Assembly: GCF_032854445.1 (NCBI RefSeq) | Contig: NC_088300.1 | Coordinates: 35,257,608-35,321,607 of the forward strand | DNA from: Liolophura sinensis | Lineage: Eukaryota > Mollusca > Polyplacophora > Chitonida > Chitonidae | Length of the DNA: 64,000 nucleotides | Reading direction: 5' to 3' | Shown here: piece after piece, positions 48,584 through 60,427 of the stretch | Layout of the letters: the number at the start of each line of letters is the position of its first letter | Numbering within the stretch: the stretch's first letter is position 1 | Translations under genes and position numbers: made by a program | The notes under the pieces: generated by a model | Databases searched by the model: none | Seen by the model: only the letters and a program-made list of their open reading frames with translations | Told to the model about the DNA's origin: nothing

Positions 48584-50009
48584 CAAGGGAACCTGTTTAA
48601 GTCATGCACATGGCGGCTTTAAATAGAGCGGGTCAGGCTGTTATGTACGGGCTATTTGGTCAAGTGACGAGGGATACGAGTGTAATGAATTCACGCGATT
48701 ACGTGTGGTGTCTCTGGGTTTGATGAGATTTTCATCGCCATATAGGGGCGGATATACTCACTCTGAAAACCCGTTGCTTTTGTTCGTATATTTGTCTTTT
48801 AAAACCACGATCCGATAACAAAAGGGCCGACGAAATGAATAGAGTATGACGTCACTGTGGTACATAATGGTTTTGTATATAGGATTGAGCAAGCAACCCT
48901 ACGAGAGGCGCTTAACGTGCCGTATAAGTAGGATATTTAGCTGTTATGTCCACATTGTTGTGTACCGTCTTTTGTCTTCCCCACGCACATCACAACGATG
49001 AGTTTACGGGGAAAACGTGCTATTCAGAAATTTCATTCAAAATTTTTGTCCATTTTGTCTTTTTTATACAACTTGAACTCATTTGGCGTTTATTTACAAT
49101 CAACGATGCAATACATATTCACGCCACCAATAATAACCACCGCAAAACACAAGAATACACACACGACATACGAGTGTGGACATGACAAAGATTTACACAG
49201 CTCTGAACATGTGACTGGCAAATTGCTTTAAATATGACATTTTCTTGCAGTTTGCTTCAGAGGGGTCGTGATAAATATTATTCATTCACATCAGGAACTG
49301 TGATATTTTTGAGCCATTGGTCCGAATTCTGAAAGCGCCTGACGTGAATAAATGTCCATGTTGTCCTCGAAATGGAAGCGATAACGGCGTTTGTGCAGTC
49401 CTAGCGAGGAAGCACTTTTCTTTCGTGACACTGGAAAAAAAGAAGACAAAGAGAGAAGAGCAAGAAGCCCCCTTTTGCGGAGGCCCCCTCACGGTCTGAA
49501 TACATAACAAATATTATGAGGGTAACTAGAACCACAAGGCTGTGGGAGCAACTTTAGGGCCGTCGACATGCTCTGGCCAGCTGCTCAGCGGGGACGAAAT
49601 GCTTGACGAAACACACCGCTGATTAGGTTTTGTTTGCTCCAGACGTCAAAACCAGGACATTGCCTAAGTTGCAATTTGGCCTTGTGTGCTCTGGAATTTG
49701 GTTGGATAGTTTCCGTACGTACAGGTACGGTGCTCCAAAAATCTCAGAAAATGAAGTGAAGAACACATATTCACAGCTGTATTTTGCCCAAAATAATAAG
49801 TATGAAGAGCTGTATATGTATACATGTGTAACCAAGCAACATGTGTTTTTCCGTCATGCCATAATGATGGCTTAATTGTTTCTTCAGGGTAATGAGAGTA
49901 ACACCGACGTACTGCACAGCCAGGCCAGAGACAAAAAACGCAAAAGTATTGGTACACATTTTTTAACTGAAAGATGGTGAAACAGAGACTCGTTGGTTTT
50001 ACCCTATAG
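48584..50009. other. non-coding interval
   Basis: A perfect TGACGTCA lies at 48847-48854. A 60-codon frame at 49317-49499 (CPCCPRNGSDNG, then a Lys/Glu-rich stretch) is open on both strands without splice or start support. No gene is called. Confidence 0.4.
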
Positions 50010-50128
50010 ACAGTCCGGTTTCCTCCCACCATATTGCTGGCTGTATTCCTATAACTGAAATATCTCTGAGTACGACATAAAACACCATGTAATGAAAAAA
50101 CTAAAATAAATAAATAAATAAATAGTCA
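50010..50128 (+). mobile_element. SINE-A 3' half
   Basis: AGTCCGGTTTCCTCCCACCA, TATTGCTGGCTG, CTGAAATATCTCTGAGTACG, ACATAAAACACCATGTAATG and an AAATAAATAAATAAATA tail follow the SINE-A body and tail on plus. The head is missing. Confidence 0.8.
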
Positions 50129-50930
50129 AATTTTCAACTAATAAAGAATGAATCCAATAATGAACTGTAGTTTCGAAAATGATATTTATTTATTTGATCT
50201 CTAGAATAGAGCCGTGTCGAAAATCATAAGGCATCCACCATATACAAGTATATGTATGTACGTCACGCCACATGCATCACCCGAGCTTTCTGTATACCGC
50301 CTGGTCAAACTAATTCCAGGTAGTTTTACCATTTGACGCGCCCTACAACTGTCTTCAGGTTGCATGTTTGTCTGTCGTGGTGACCAAAGTATGATGACCA
50401 TGCAACCTTCCCTGATCAGGTGTACTCCCTCTCCAGACCGTCACGTACAGCAGGCATGTTTGCACTCGGTGACACCCAAAATGTGGATGTCATGTTGACT
50501 AAGGGGTAATTGGGTTTGCTGTGAATTCAGATTTCATGACAGAATCCAACCACCCCACCCCAAAGCCCGAACGGCGCATTACTTGTACTCATCTGTGATA
50601 TAGATATAGCGTTACGGAGGATATTGGTGATCATATGACACGTGTGATCGTCATCAGCAGCATCGTCGCAATATACATCACTATCATCACCTTTATTGTC
50701 CTTATCATGCAGAAGAAGCGGCTTATATTACCCGCTGATAAAAACAGATCTGCATGGGATATTATGAATGCCTGTATCAAGCTGAAAGGCATGCACTTTC
50801 CTGTTGAATAGATGATCAATAGTGCTTTCGCTTTAATTCTCCATAATTCATATTCACTCATACAAGTTAAATCTGGCTCTGTAGTTATAATACTGATGAA
50901 GTCCATTCTGTAATTCACTCCAATCATCAA
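50129..50930. other. non-coding interval
   Basis: No gene or element recognised. Confidence 0.4.
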
Positions 50931-51190
50931 GATTTTAATTATTTATTTTATTTATTTGATTGGTGTTTTACGCCGCACTCAAGAATAATTCACTTATACG
51001 ACGGCGGCCAGCATTATGGTAGGAGGAAACCGGGCGGAGCATCCGCAGGTTGCTGGAAGACATTTCCACTTACGGCCGGAGAGGAAGCCAGCATGAGCTG
51101 GACTTGAACTCACAACCACCGCATTGGTGAGAGGCTCCTGTGCCATTACGCTGCGCTAGCGCGCTAACCAACTCAGCCACGGAGGCCCCC
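50931..51190 (-). mobile_element. full-length SINE-A copy with tRNA-like head
   Basis: This is the best-preserved copy. Read on minus it starts GGCCTCCGTGGCTGAGTTGG with an A box (TGGCTGAGTTGGTTAGCG), continues GCGCTAGCGCAGCGTAATGG, then GTGGTTGTGAGTTCAAGTCC (B box), GCTGGCTTCCTCTCCGGCCG, the body, and GTATAAGTGAATTATTCTTG and GCGTAAAACACCAATCAAAT before the A/T tail. A block around GAGCCCGGGGGAAACCCACG is deleted. ATCATCAA flanks the element (50923-50930 and 51191-51198) as a probable target duplication. Confidence 0.9.
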
Positions 51191-51324
51191 ATCATCAAAA
51201 CACATCATTCTGCCGTTTTTGAGACTGTTGTATATATACTTACATCATCTTATATCTTACCACGGTATTGTTACATTCATATATATTGTGATTTTTCTCG
51301 ATGTGTAACGTCTTTTATCGTACT

Positions 51325-51425
51325 ATGTCACGGTTGTATGACAGTCAACTGCCGTGCTTTATGTTACGGTTGCATGACAGTCAACTGCCGTCCTATATGT
51401 CACGGCTGTATAACAGTCAACCATA
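51325..51425. repeat. 36-bp tandem repeat, three units
   Basis: CGGTTG, CGGTTG and CGGCTG occur at 51331, 51367 and 51403, exactly 36 bases apart. Each is followed by a TGACAGTCAACTGCCGT-type sequence. The period is a multiple of three, giving a 12-residue repeated peptide in one frame. Confidence 0.9.
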
Positions 51426-51464
51426 TACACAACTGTGTAATCATTGTTATATGTCAACCACGTT

Positions 51465-51880
51465 TATTGTTTCGCTAAGCGACCAATGAGTTTAACCCTT
51501 ACTCTATTATGCCATTCTTATCAGTCACGTTCATGGTTTCGCTAAGTGCCCAGTGTGTTTAACCCTTACTCAACTGTGCCATTGTTATCAGACAGTCACG
51601 CCCATGGTTTCGCTAAGTGCCCAGCGTGTCTAACCCTTACTCTACTGTACCATTGTTATCAGACAGTCACGTTTATGGTTTCGTTAAGTGACCAATATGT
51701 GTAACTCCTACTCTACTGTGCCACTGTCATCAGACAATCACGTTCATGGTTTCGTTAAGTGGCCAGTGTGTCTAACCCTTACTCTACTATGCCATTGTTA
51801 TCTGACAGTCACGTTCATGGTCTCGTTAAGTGCCCAATGTGTATAACTTCTTGTTCTACTATGTCATTGTTATCTGTTGT
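51465..51880. repeat. ~71-bp minisatellite
   Basis: About six units of 68-72 bases contain CATGGTTTCGCTAAGTGCCC, AGTGTGTCTAACCCTTACTC and ACTGTGCCATTGTTATCAGA. The last units (after about 51830) are diverged. AGTCACGTT links this array to the 36-bp array on its left. Confidence 0.9.
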
Positions 51881-52686
51881 CAAGTTGATGGTTTCGCTGT
51901 GCATGTTAGCATTGTGTGTAATTACTTCCAATGCTGTGTCATCATTGGGGGTCACTGACGTTATAATTGTTTCATTATATGACCATTGTGTAAATATCTT
52001 CGGACTCAATTATACTTTGTTTCATAGTCATGTTGCTATGTTTCTCACACTTTTGCATTTGCATAAAACTTTTAGTCGTTGACATTTTTATAACATAGGC
52101 CTACTAGTCATTTGGTGACATCCTGAGTGGCAGCGCGTTTCTTGCATTTGTATATAAGCACTGTATGCTTATCACGTTACTTCCGCACCAGTTGCATTGC
52201 GTAACTGTTACGGTTCTCAGTACATCTGTACTGGTCTAACGACTTACAATAGTGGCCAGTGAAATTCCACTATACACGTGTTCAGTGGGATCGCAGGTAC
52301 AAATCGCCACAACATATACATGGAATTTACTTTGGTTTGGCGATAAACACCCATGAATTATGTAAATCAATTTACAAACGATGTACTCCAGATTTAACAG
52401 AAAATAAGGAACATTTTCGTTCAAAAAGTGAACGTGTTTATGAAGTTACAGAAATCCATTTTTTCTTTTCACTGCCAACTGTGACACTAATATTGAAGTC
52501 AAAAATAAATACGCCTGTTTGTGGTAAAATCAGGGTATTGTTAAATAATTTTGTCTCCCTTCTCTCCAAACAAACAAACCGGTTTAATGCAAACCGCGAG
52601 CGTTCCGAACAACAGTATGCATGCCTGCGGTGATGTTGTCAGCGTGCCTCGGTAGGTGGACTCGTCTTACCCCTGCCGTTGCCGCC
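51881..52686. other. non-coding interval
   Basis: No gene or element recognised. Confidence 0.4.
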
Positions 52687-52815
52687 ATGGACTCGTCCAG
52701 CTGTTTTGTTCGGTCCCCCTATCTTGTAATCACACCAGCTGAGCTGTGGGACAGGTTAAAGTCCAAGTCCCGAGGCCGGCATAACAGGCTTGTTATCACA
52801 AACCATCAGACTTGA
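52687..52815 (+). CDS. candidate small ORF with consensus start context
   Basis: The ATG at 52687 lies in GCCGCCATGG, a textbook metazoan initiation context. It opens a 42-residue frame starting MDSSSCFVRSPYLVITPAEL and ending HNRLVITNHQT. The frame is also open upstream to an ATG at 52621. Codon use is richer in G/C at third positions than the flanks. No domain is recognised. It may be a microprotein, a first or last exon, or chance. Confidence 0.25.
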   Translation: MDSSSCFVRSPYLVITPAELWDRLKSKSRGRHNRLVITNHQT

Positions 52816-54766
52816 GATTTAGTATTGAAAACATCTACGCTATACAGTTGCAAACTTCTGCTATAAGAGCGTTCATGGGCTAGCCACGTCACATTATATC
52901 TACTACAATCCTTTATGTGGCCTTTTCTTTCTGTTTTTTTTTAAAGGAAAGCTGTTCATGTATGTCCTACACCCTCTGAGTCGTTCGTCATACCAACTGC
53001 ATAAAACAAGCTTATTTAGGAGGGTAAAATTTATTCAGACCTTGAATGATATGTGACGGTGTGTTTATTCTATATTTGTTTCGAAGTGACAGCGATGTCG
53101 ATATTTGTTTCGAAGTGACAGCGATGTGGTGTATAGTTTTTCTTTATAGTTGGGTCTATGCATAACGAAGACTTTGTGAAGTTAATATGATCTTGTAAAT
53201 TGTAGTGTTGGTGCAATCGTACATGAAGCCTACGTTCGGTGGCACACTTGGTATTAGTCATAAGCTCGCATATGATCTGTCTTCCGGCTTTTCGGAGTGT
53301 TCAGGAATTCGACACACTTCTCGGGTGAACTTGAATGTTAACAGTGTTGCGGAACTTTCACACACTGCATGCACACGTCCTACGTTTATTCCGCTGGCTT
53401 AACCGACTGTGGTTTTTGAACTGGCCTGGTTTGCCCTAAATTACAATGCATCAGTGTCATCTTCAAAACGCGGTCTACTTTCTAAAGGAGACTCCTATAT
53501 ACGAGTGGCAAAATTGGGTTCCTTTGTGAATCGGGTTTTTATTGTCCGTCACTGGAGCTCACCGAAGGCGATTCTCAAATAGTGTGGTAGTTACGCATGC
53601 ATACCACAGCCCTCTATACGAACTGTTGACAATAACTATAACAAGTAGTTTATTCGAGACTTATTTGAACAACAACACAAAATAATCGGGTGGCTTTAAC
53701 GCCATGCATAACCTTTGCAACGTCTCTTGTCAGGCTTTTGATAAACTGCCAAACGAAGTTGGCTGGGCTCCGTCCACGTGGACAAGGGTAGGGTAGAGTG
53801 GAGTGGGGCGCGTTAGGGTGGGGTAGGTTGTGGCTTTCGGAGAAAATTCTCGTTTTCGAACTAAAAGGTATTTCTTCCAAGCACTTTCAACATAAACCTA
53901 TGTAGTCTAAGTTGTTTACAACACAATGCCTGTACTACACCAGCCAGATGTTAAAAACATGACTGGATATCTACACTGTAGTCATCAATCAATTCGCCTG
54001 GTTTACGCCATGTGCCATTTACTTATACAGCACGTGCATTTCTTTTTCCTTCGAAGTGATTGTATTAAGTATACTACAGTAAGAATATGCCGATTAATAA
54101 GCCTATGTTACTGTGAGAACAAACTAGCCTGGGAAAATCAAGAGTTCACACTGCCACAAGTTCAGGATTTTTTAGATACATCCGGACACATCACCTAGCT
54201 GGGGAGAGGTGACGAGGGGCGGGGGTGTGTAACTGTATTAGACAATTAAAACACCTCAGTAATACAGCAGTTAGCAGTTTCTGTCCAACAAGGATATGGT
54301 GTCAGAAAGTGTAAACGGATGTGTCTGTCCAAGGCCAAAACACGATAAGTACAGCGGGGGATATCAGAACACCCTCAAAGCGAAATTGTTGACAAGCATT
54401 TACCAGTCGTCATGTCATCGAGATTGGTTGGCACATACTTGGATGGCACAAGTCTTGACATGGCCATTACTAATAGCATCTTGCAGTTTTTTCAGTACAT
54501 GGGGACTTTCCTGTGACGTTTTCCATCACATACAGCCTGCTTGTTGACCAAGTCAATACACCAATCAGTTCCATGTTCAGATAATGGTGAAAGAATCAAC
54601 ATCAATCAATCCCCGTCTAAGTCATACACATTAGATCCGTTTTTCGTTTTCTCGATATGCTGGCAACGAGTGACATTCACTGATAACAGCTTCGGCTACA
54701 AACTGGCAATAGAAACAATACAAAGACCAACAAAGCGAAATAGCTTGATGATAATTAAGCGAATGT
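52816..54766. other. non-coding interval
   Basis: Apart from the tandem pair at 53072-53129 I recognise nothing. The right edge (54700-54766) probably lies just beyond the 3' end of the minus-strand ZFP36-like transcript. Confidence 0.4.
53072..53129. repeat. two-copy 29-bp tandem duplication
   Basis: ATATTTGTTTCGAAGTGACA + GCGATGTSG occurs at 53072-53100 and 53101-53129 with one difference, a very recent duplication. Confidence 0.95.
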
Positions 54767-54772
54767 TTTAAT
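54767..54772 (-). terminator. probable poly(A) signal of the ZFP36-like gene
   Basis: ATTAAA on minus is the first AATAAA or ATTAAA hexamer downstream of the stop codon; I found neither between 55682 and 54773. It is followed by a U/GU-rich stretch (TTTGTTGGTCTTTGTATTGT, about 54723-54704), as expected for a cleavage site near 54750. This would give a 3' UTR of about 930 bases. Confidence 0.5.
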
Positions 54773-54801
54773 TTGTGAACACACGAGGTATGATGTGGAA
54801 T

Positions 54802-55271
54802 TAAATAACTAGTTGACAAGGGTGACAATTATGTCTGTTGAAACGAAAATGCGTAGGCTAAACTAGCCAATTCTTGAAAGAAAAAAAAAATGATATAGAT
54901 CATATATAATATATATATATATATATACACTCACAATTACACTGATGCATTCTACATTCACTCGGTCTTTGGTGATCTCTCATAATTTAACAGAAAATAT
55001 ATAAAAGAATATAACGCTTCACTAACATACATACAGACAACATACAGGCTACATTTAGCTTCCTTCTTGGTAACCAAACGTACAGATCAATAAATAAGTC
55101 ATACATAAGTTAAATTAAATCCAGTGAATAATGCAGCGATTTTTCCCCCCTAACAGGTCGCTTCAGAAAAAAAAAAAAAAAACGATGAACGAATTACGTC
55201 TTAAAAAGTCAGTGGTTTACAAAATATAATTATCTTATCTTCACATCTTTCATATTATTTAGACTAAATAA
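54802..55271 (-). promoter_or_regulatory. AU-rich elements in the 3' UTR
   Basis: On minus, the full nonamer TTATTTATT lies at 55089-55097 and heptamers TTATTTA lie at 55265-55271 and 54802-54808. UUAUUUAUU is the optimal binding site of tandem CCCH proteins of the ZFP36 family. Vertebrate ZFP36 mRNAs are known to be destabilised by their own product through such sites. Here the presence of sites is direct observation; use in feedback is inference. Confidence 0.6.
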
Positions 55272-55682
55272 GCGACCATACATAAATATATATAATACTT
55301 CACAAAAACGTTTCCTGGAAATGGCCTCCAAGAGCTTGCGTATAACTCGATTCCCAGTTAAGTAGCCGCTGGGAACATAAATAGATGAAATAATAACAAG
55401 GAATGGAAGTTCGTTGCTCAACTTTTTTTGCATAGGCCCGTCATTACTTGCACATATTGATTGTAGTTTTGTAACCTGCGTACATAATAAGTCAAATGTT
55501 AAACCGTTTGGTAATTGGTCCCATCTTCAAGCCACGATCTACAAAAAGGCACTTGTAAATTAGTCATGTTGACAACTCCGGTTATATTCCTGATTGTTTT
55601 ATAAAAATAGACTTCACCAACAATATGGAAACAGGACTACGGTCCGAATTGTCAAGTCCGTAGGAACTGTGTACGGAGGAAC

Positions 55683-57077
55683 TCAGTCATCAAGGGACAA
55701 CTGACTGAATACCGGCAGTCGAAGTCCCTTACTCACGTCTAGTGGAGACCCACAGGTTTCGAACTCGTAACCACTGCCAGTTGATCCCAAACTGTCGCCG
55801 GAGACACTTTCGGGTGGTGACGGTGTTGAACCGAACAACTCGTAACCGTGCGGACTGTCGGCTGGTCCAACAGACAATCCCTGAGGAGGCGATGTTGTTG
55901 TTGTCGTCGCCGTGTTGTTCCTCTGGTTCACCAAGAAATTCAACTGCTGCTGGAAGAAAGCGCTGTTCAAGTGATGATTGTTTAGAATACTGTCTAGGTT
56001 GGGTTGTGTCTGGATGTTAATGGGGGCGATCAAGGAAGCCAGAGTGTGGTCTTGAAGCGATGTCAGGTTGACAGGTGCTGTGGTGGTTGTCGCTGTTGAA
56101 AGTGGTGTCGGTACGGGAATGAAGTCAGAATTGATGTCCTCTCCGAAAAATGTTGGGCTAAGCGACGGACTACCGGTCCCGCTAGACGAAGAGCTCTCGC
56201 TGGGGGAAGTGAGAGACGTCAGGCTCAAGTTGATCGTCTTGGGTCGTTGAACCGGACCTGGCTGGACTGCCTTCGAACTGAACTGTGTTGATTGCATGGA
56301 CGAAATGTGTTTGGGTGGGATGGGCTGGTTCCTCTCCTCCTCGTTATGAATGAAATGACATCTAGACCCATAAGGACAGAAAGCTGTGGTATGAAATGTG
56401 CGGCAGGGTTCGGTTTTGTACTTGGGGTGTCTGGCCAGGTTTCGTAGCTCGTGCATTCCATGGGCGAACTGGCACTTGTCAGCGTATTTGCAGTAACCAC
56501 TTTCCTCGAAAGGCCGGCACAACTCAGTCTTGTAACGGCTCGAGTTGATATTAGCATTCCGTCCAGAAACTCTGTCGCAGGGTTCGCTCAAACTTCTGTC
56601 CAACTTGCGGCCCTCACGACTGTTGGTAAAAGCGCTGTCATTGAGTGAGATCAACGTGGGAGTGAGAGGCGGGCTGAGTTTACCACTGCCGCTGCTTGCC
56701 GTACTCAACGCACTTGTTGAGCTGCCCGAGTAATTTCTGTGTCGTGGTAGTCCAGGTAAAGATCCTACCATCCGTCGTTCAGGGCTCAGCTGCATTTTCA
56801 ATCGGTTATTCTTGCGATTCTGAAATAAAAAATAAAAGATCTTGTTAACTTTGCACAGTAGTAGCACTAAAACTAATGCAGCCATCAGCGGCATGCCGAT
56901 GCAATGGGCTTTAAAAATGGAGACCTCCAGCGTGAGCTTAGAGTCATCGATCGATGTTAGCTAGAAGACGAAATCGGCGGTAATATTCAAAAGTTTGGAA
57001 ATGTTGGCTAAGTTTACACTTACCTGATATAAGACTTCGCCTACGTCGTAAAAAGCAGAACCACAAGCAGATGACAT
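55683..57077 (-). CDS. ZFP36L: ZFP36/tristetraprolin-family mRNA decay factor, two coding exons
   Basis: Proteins of this family bind AU-rich elements in mRNA 3' UTRs and recruit CCR4-NOT for deadenylation and decay in the cytoplasm. Exon 1 (57077-57024) encodes [18 protein letters not shown], like the short first exon of vertebrate ZFP36L1. A 204-bp GTAAGT…TTTCAG intron (57023-56820) interrupts in phase 0. Exon 2 (56819-55683) completes a 396-residue protein. The fingers are C119-X8-C128-X5-C134-X3-H138 and C157-X8-C166-X5-C172-X3-H176, separated by 18 residues, with lead-ins RYKTEL and KYKTEP. RSLSEP (93-98) fits a mode-1 14-3-3 site and aligns with the MK2-regulated serine of relatives. 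The end, [14 protein letters not shown], matches the CNOT1-binding peptide. Ser/Thr-rich low-complexity regions flank the fingers. The ATG at 56894 lies in the intron and is not the start. Which vertebrate paralogue is closest cannot be decided here. Confidence 0.97.
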
Positions 57078-57099
57078 ATTTCTGTATATTGCGTACGAT

Positions 57100-57310
57100 A
57101 TCACAAATGTTCTCTTTCACTCTCTGTCGTACAGCGGCTGGCCTGTCTGTTATATGCTTGCAAACTCACAGTGGGCGGGATACCACGTGGTGATTAACCA
57201 CTAGAGGCGGGCAACAGCTAGCGTCTTATTGGCTGGAGTATCGGAACGTTATCCTTGATTGACAGGTTGTAGTGTTTGCGCGCTGAAAGCCGACGTTTTC
57301 ATTGGCTATT
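57100..57310 (-). promoter_or_regulatory. proximal promoter of the ZFP36-like gene
   Basis: Reading on minus towards the ATG, there are CCAAT boxes at 57301-57305 and 57228-57232, an E-box CACGTG at 57184-57189, a GC-box-like CCGCCC at 57173-57178 and a TATA-like CATATAAC at about 57150-57157. The arrangement predicts a start near 57120-57125 and a 5' UTR of about 45 bases. A compact TATA/CCAAT promoter is usual for immediate-early genes. I did not find a clear CArG box. Confidence 0.5.
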
Positions 57311-59077
57311 CCGAGTCAATGTCACTTGTTGCAACATTGTCCCATTTTACAAGCGTCATTCCAATGGTTGAGATGTCAGGCCGGCAAGATCTAGAAAACA
57401 TACATGGGCACATATGCCCTATATGACTTACTGCTTTTTATATAATTCCTCCCGTAGCTTTCCACATTTGTCAAAATAAGCCTCACGCAGTTTATTACAT
57501 TTAGTGGAAATGCGGCTAAGAGACGTAATCAGATTAATGTCAGTAATATTTAAAAAAAAAAAAAAAATTTATGCTGATAGATTTGGTATATTCAGTCAGT
57601 CTTCTATAAAATGACAGTTGTAATGGTATTCTGAACGAAAACGTTTGATACTGTAATGGTATAATATATAAATATCGGGGACAAGAGCCTTGAACAATCA
57701 AACTACATTACATTTATGTTTGTACCCTTAGGCGGTTTGGTGGGAGGGTCCATGCACAATGACAGTTAAAATGAAATCCGCGCCAGCTCTGACGTAACAT
57801 TACACGCGTGATATCTTTCCCGCTTTCCTTTCTCTCTCTCTGGGTGAACGAATGCAGCTTGGTCGAGTAAACAAGTTGCGTTGTGAAATTTCCCCTGGGC
57901 TTATCACAGAAACTTATTGTAAGGCGGTCAGTCGTTTTGTGTAAAACATCCAAATGTATTTGGTTCTAAAGTGAATGTACTTGCATGGATGTTAGTTGAA
58001 TTTCCAAATTTATTACTCATTTTGAACCGATGCTTGTGATTATATTAATTTTAACGTGTCATAACTGAAAACACACTGTAATTGTTGTTTTTGCTTACGA
58101 AATCTGTACGTTTCAGTCTTGCTATTAGTTGTTTTCGTGACGAAATCGTAAGCTGTAGTCCTATAGTAAGACTGACTCAGTGTATGAAACGAACAGACAG
58201 GACACGGGGAGAAATTGGGGTAGCGCTTGGGGTGGGATGGGGCCGGGGGGTGGGGTAGTGTTGTGTAGTGGGAGGGAAGGGTGGCGACCTCAAAACTTGA
58301 TAACAAACCACAACAAAGTGGACAGAAAGAAAAAGAAACCGAAGTCGTTTGCCCTACAAACCGCATTAACAAGAGAGCTTTGTAAATATATATGTTCGTA
58401 ACAGCTACTGTTTTAAGGCACGTCAGTGACCTACATACATTATAACCGTCCAAATTATGATCGAATTTATAGAATCACCAACGCTCGATCGTCGTATCAG
58501 TGTTATGTCAGTATCAGACCAACTGTACGTGTGTCGTACAGACGAAATTAACCATGCTGTGTAGCTTGACTTCATTAACAAGTAGCGGCAACATGAGCTT
58601 AAAAGACGGAGACATTTTTTTAAATTATTTTTTTGTCTTTTTTTACCATGCCCTTAACGATGCATGAGTGCGTTCATATTGTCAAGCATATCGGTACATT
58701 TCGTTAAATGCGTCTTCCATATGTCAATTTCCTGTGGCCTGTATTACGTTTCTGTATTACTCCATTAGTCTTCTATGCAGGACAGTTATAAATTACTTAT
58801 CATTATCACATATGGAGAACACAGAAACCGTTTATATTATTTAATGATTGCAAGTTAAACCTTAAATGTCTGTTTTGTTTGGTTGGTTTGTTTTGTTTTC
58901 TTTCTTTTCATTTGTACAGTTTTGTTGTAAAAAGAACATATGAGTGCCGTAATGATTATAAGCTTACTACACGTATTTATGTTCCGTGATGCAAGTACGT
59001 TGATCATTAGTACGGTACTTCGTGAAGATCATGATTAGACCCACTTTGTGAGCAAGTGAAATAACCCAATCTGATGA
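57311..59077. other. upstream non-coding interval
   Basis: This is the region upstream of the ZFP36-like gene. It has A-rich tracts (57551-57567), and the minus-strand frame at 58040-58453 has no domain. No second gene is recognised. Confidence 0.4.
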
Positions 59078-59135
59078 AGATTTATCTATTTCACTGGTGT
59101 TTTAGACCTACACCGTACTCAAGAAAATTTCACAT
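59078..59135 (-). mobile_element. SINE-A tail fragment
   Basis: ATTTATCTATTTCACTGGTG, TTTTAGACCTACACCGTACT and CAAGAAAATTTCACATCTGA match the last 50-60 bases of SINE-A on minus. Confidence 0.6.
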
Positions 59136-60427
59136 CTGATAAAGAAGACTATCGACAATTCTTCCATATCATTTTTGTGTCACAAATGTTTGTTGGAACC
59201 CATGCTGGAGAGCGGAGACTAGGCCTGTGTAATAAATAGTACGGGGCATATGCATAACCTTCCTGATCATGAATGCGGAACGGTGGAGAGCACATGCAGT
59301 GCAGGGGAGGCAACTCTTAGTGTTTTCCAATCGCCTGCCACTGCACAAAATCAGTCTTTACCATTAACACATATCCTCATGCCGTGCGGGGTAAGAGACC
59401 GTAATAATTCCATTAAGCCGGGTATAATTAACTGTGGGCGACGGAAATACACCGGGATTATGAAGACCAGCGTCTGGGCCGGGCAGTCTGACTTGACAGT
59501 GATATAGGGCGGGGTGACTGGTGGTGCGGGGGGTGGGGATAGCGAACCAGAGCGGCACCCTAGCTGCCAAGCCAGCCCCTCAGGTAGCTCGTCTACCTGT
59601 GACACTATTGTACTAACGGCTGCTGATCACATCGATGGCTGGACCACTTCCCGCATCCTATTGTGTCCTTCGGTTGATACTTGAAGCGCCAATTAAGATA
59701 GTGTGTCCCGCCTTCCGTATAGTACCAGAGCTGCCTGTCATACCAAGGCAGGTGTGATGTCAACAACTGATGGAATTCACATTATCCACTGACGTCCTGA
59801 TAATAGAAACTCCCGTTATTGTACAAAACAAAAATACATCCAGATGCCGTTATTTTCCATGGTGAGAAATTCTTGGCAGGTTTCTTTCTGCATCATAGAA
59901 CTAAGTGTACATTCTAATAAACTACAGACTGCTCAATGAAGAAGTTGGTTCAAATTGGTCACCTTGTATTTTAACAAAACCCATGTACGGTTATCATAAA
60001 TGTGTCTGCATATTATCATTATTATTACTATATGCCTTATATGCAGCATGGGCACACAAGCGCAAGAAGGGTCGTGTCCCGTATATAGAGTTGAATTTTT
60101 CATCCAACGCAAACCATGGTAAGCCGTATAATTATAAAATGTCATATACATACATTTTTTATGCATTATATATAATATTATACCGTGTTACTATAAAGTT
60201 TTCAGAAGGTACTTAATAACTATTGCATACATTTTATTGAGAAATCGACTTGATCGACTGTATAATGTATGTCATATGTCAACATTCGGTGTGTGAACTA
60301 TACACTGAATCACAGGCCCCCATCGTTATACACAACGACCGTAATATAAATATATATTTGTATGATGTTATATTAGGATCGACTTAAAGGTATAAATTAA
60401 ATTGTAGATATTTATTAACAGTATGTA

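Noticed and set aside
49317-49499. 60-codon frame with CPCCPRNGSDNG and a Lys/Glu-rich stretch
   Set aside because: It is open on both strands, has no consensus start or clear splice sites, and no family is recognised.
56820-56894. ATG at 56894 as the start of the ZFP36-like protein
   Set aside because: The 25 residues before NRKNNRLK are hydrophobic intron translation ending in a TTTCAG acceptor. The exon at 57077-57024 matches the family N terminus in phase.
58040-58453. 137-codon minus-strand frame upstream of the ZFP36-like gene
   Set aside because: It has no domain, low-complexity Pro/Thr/Gln content and no exon signals.
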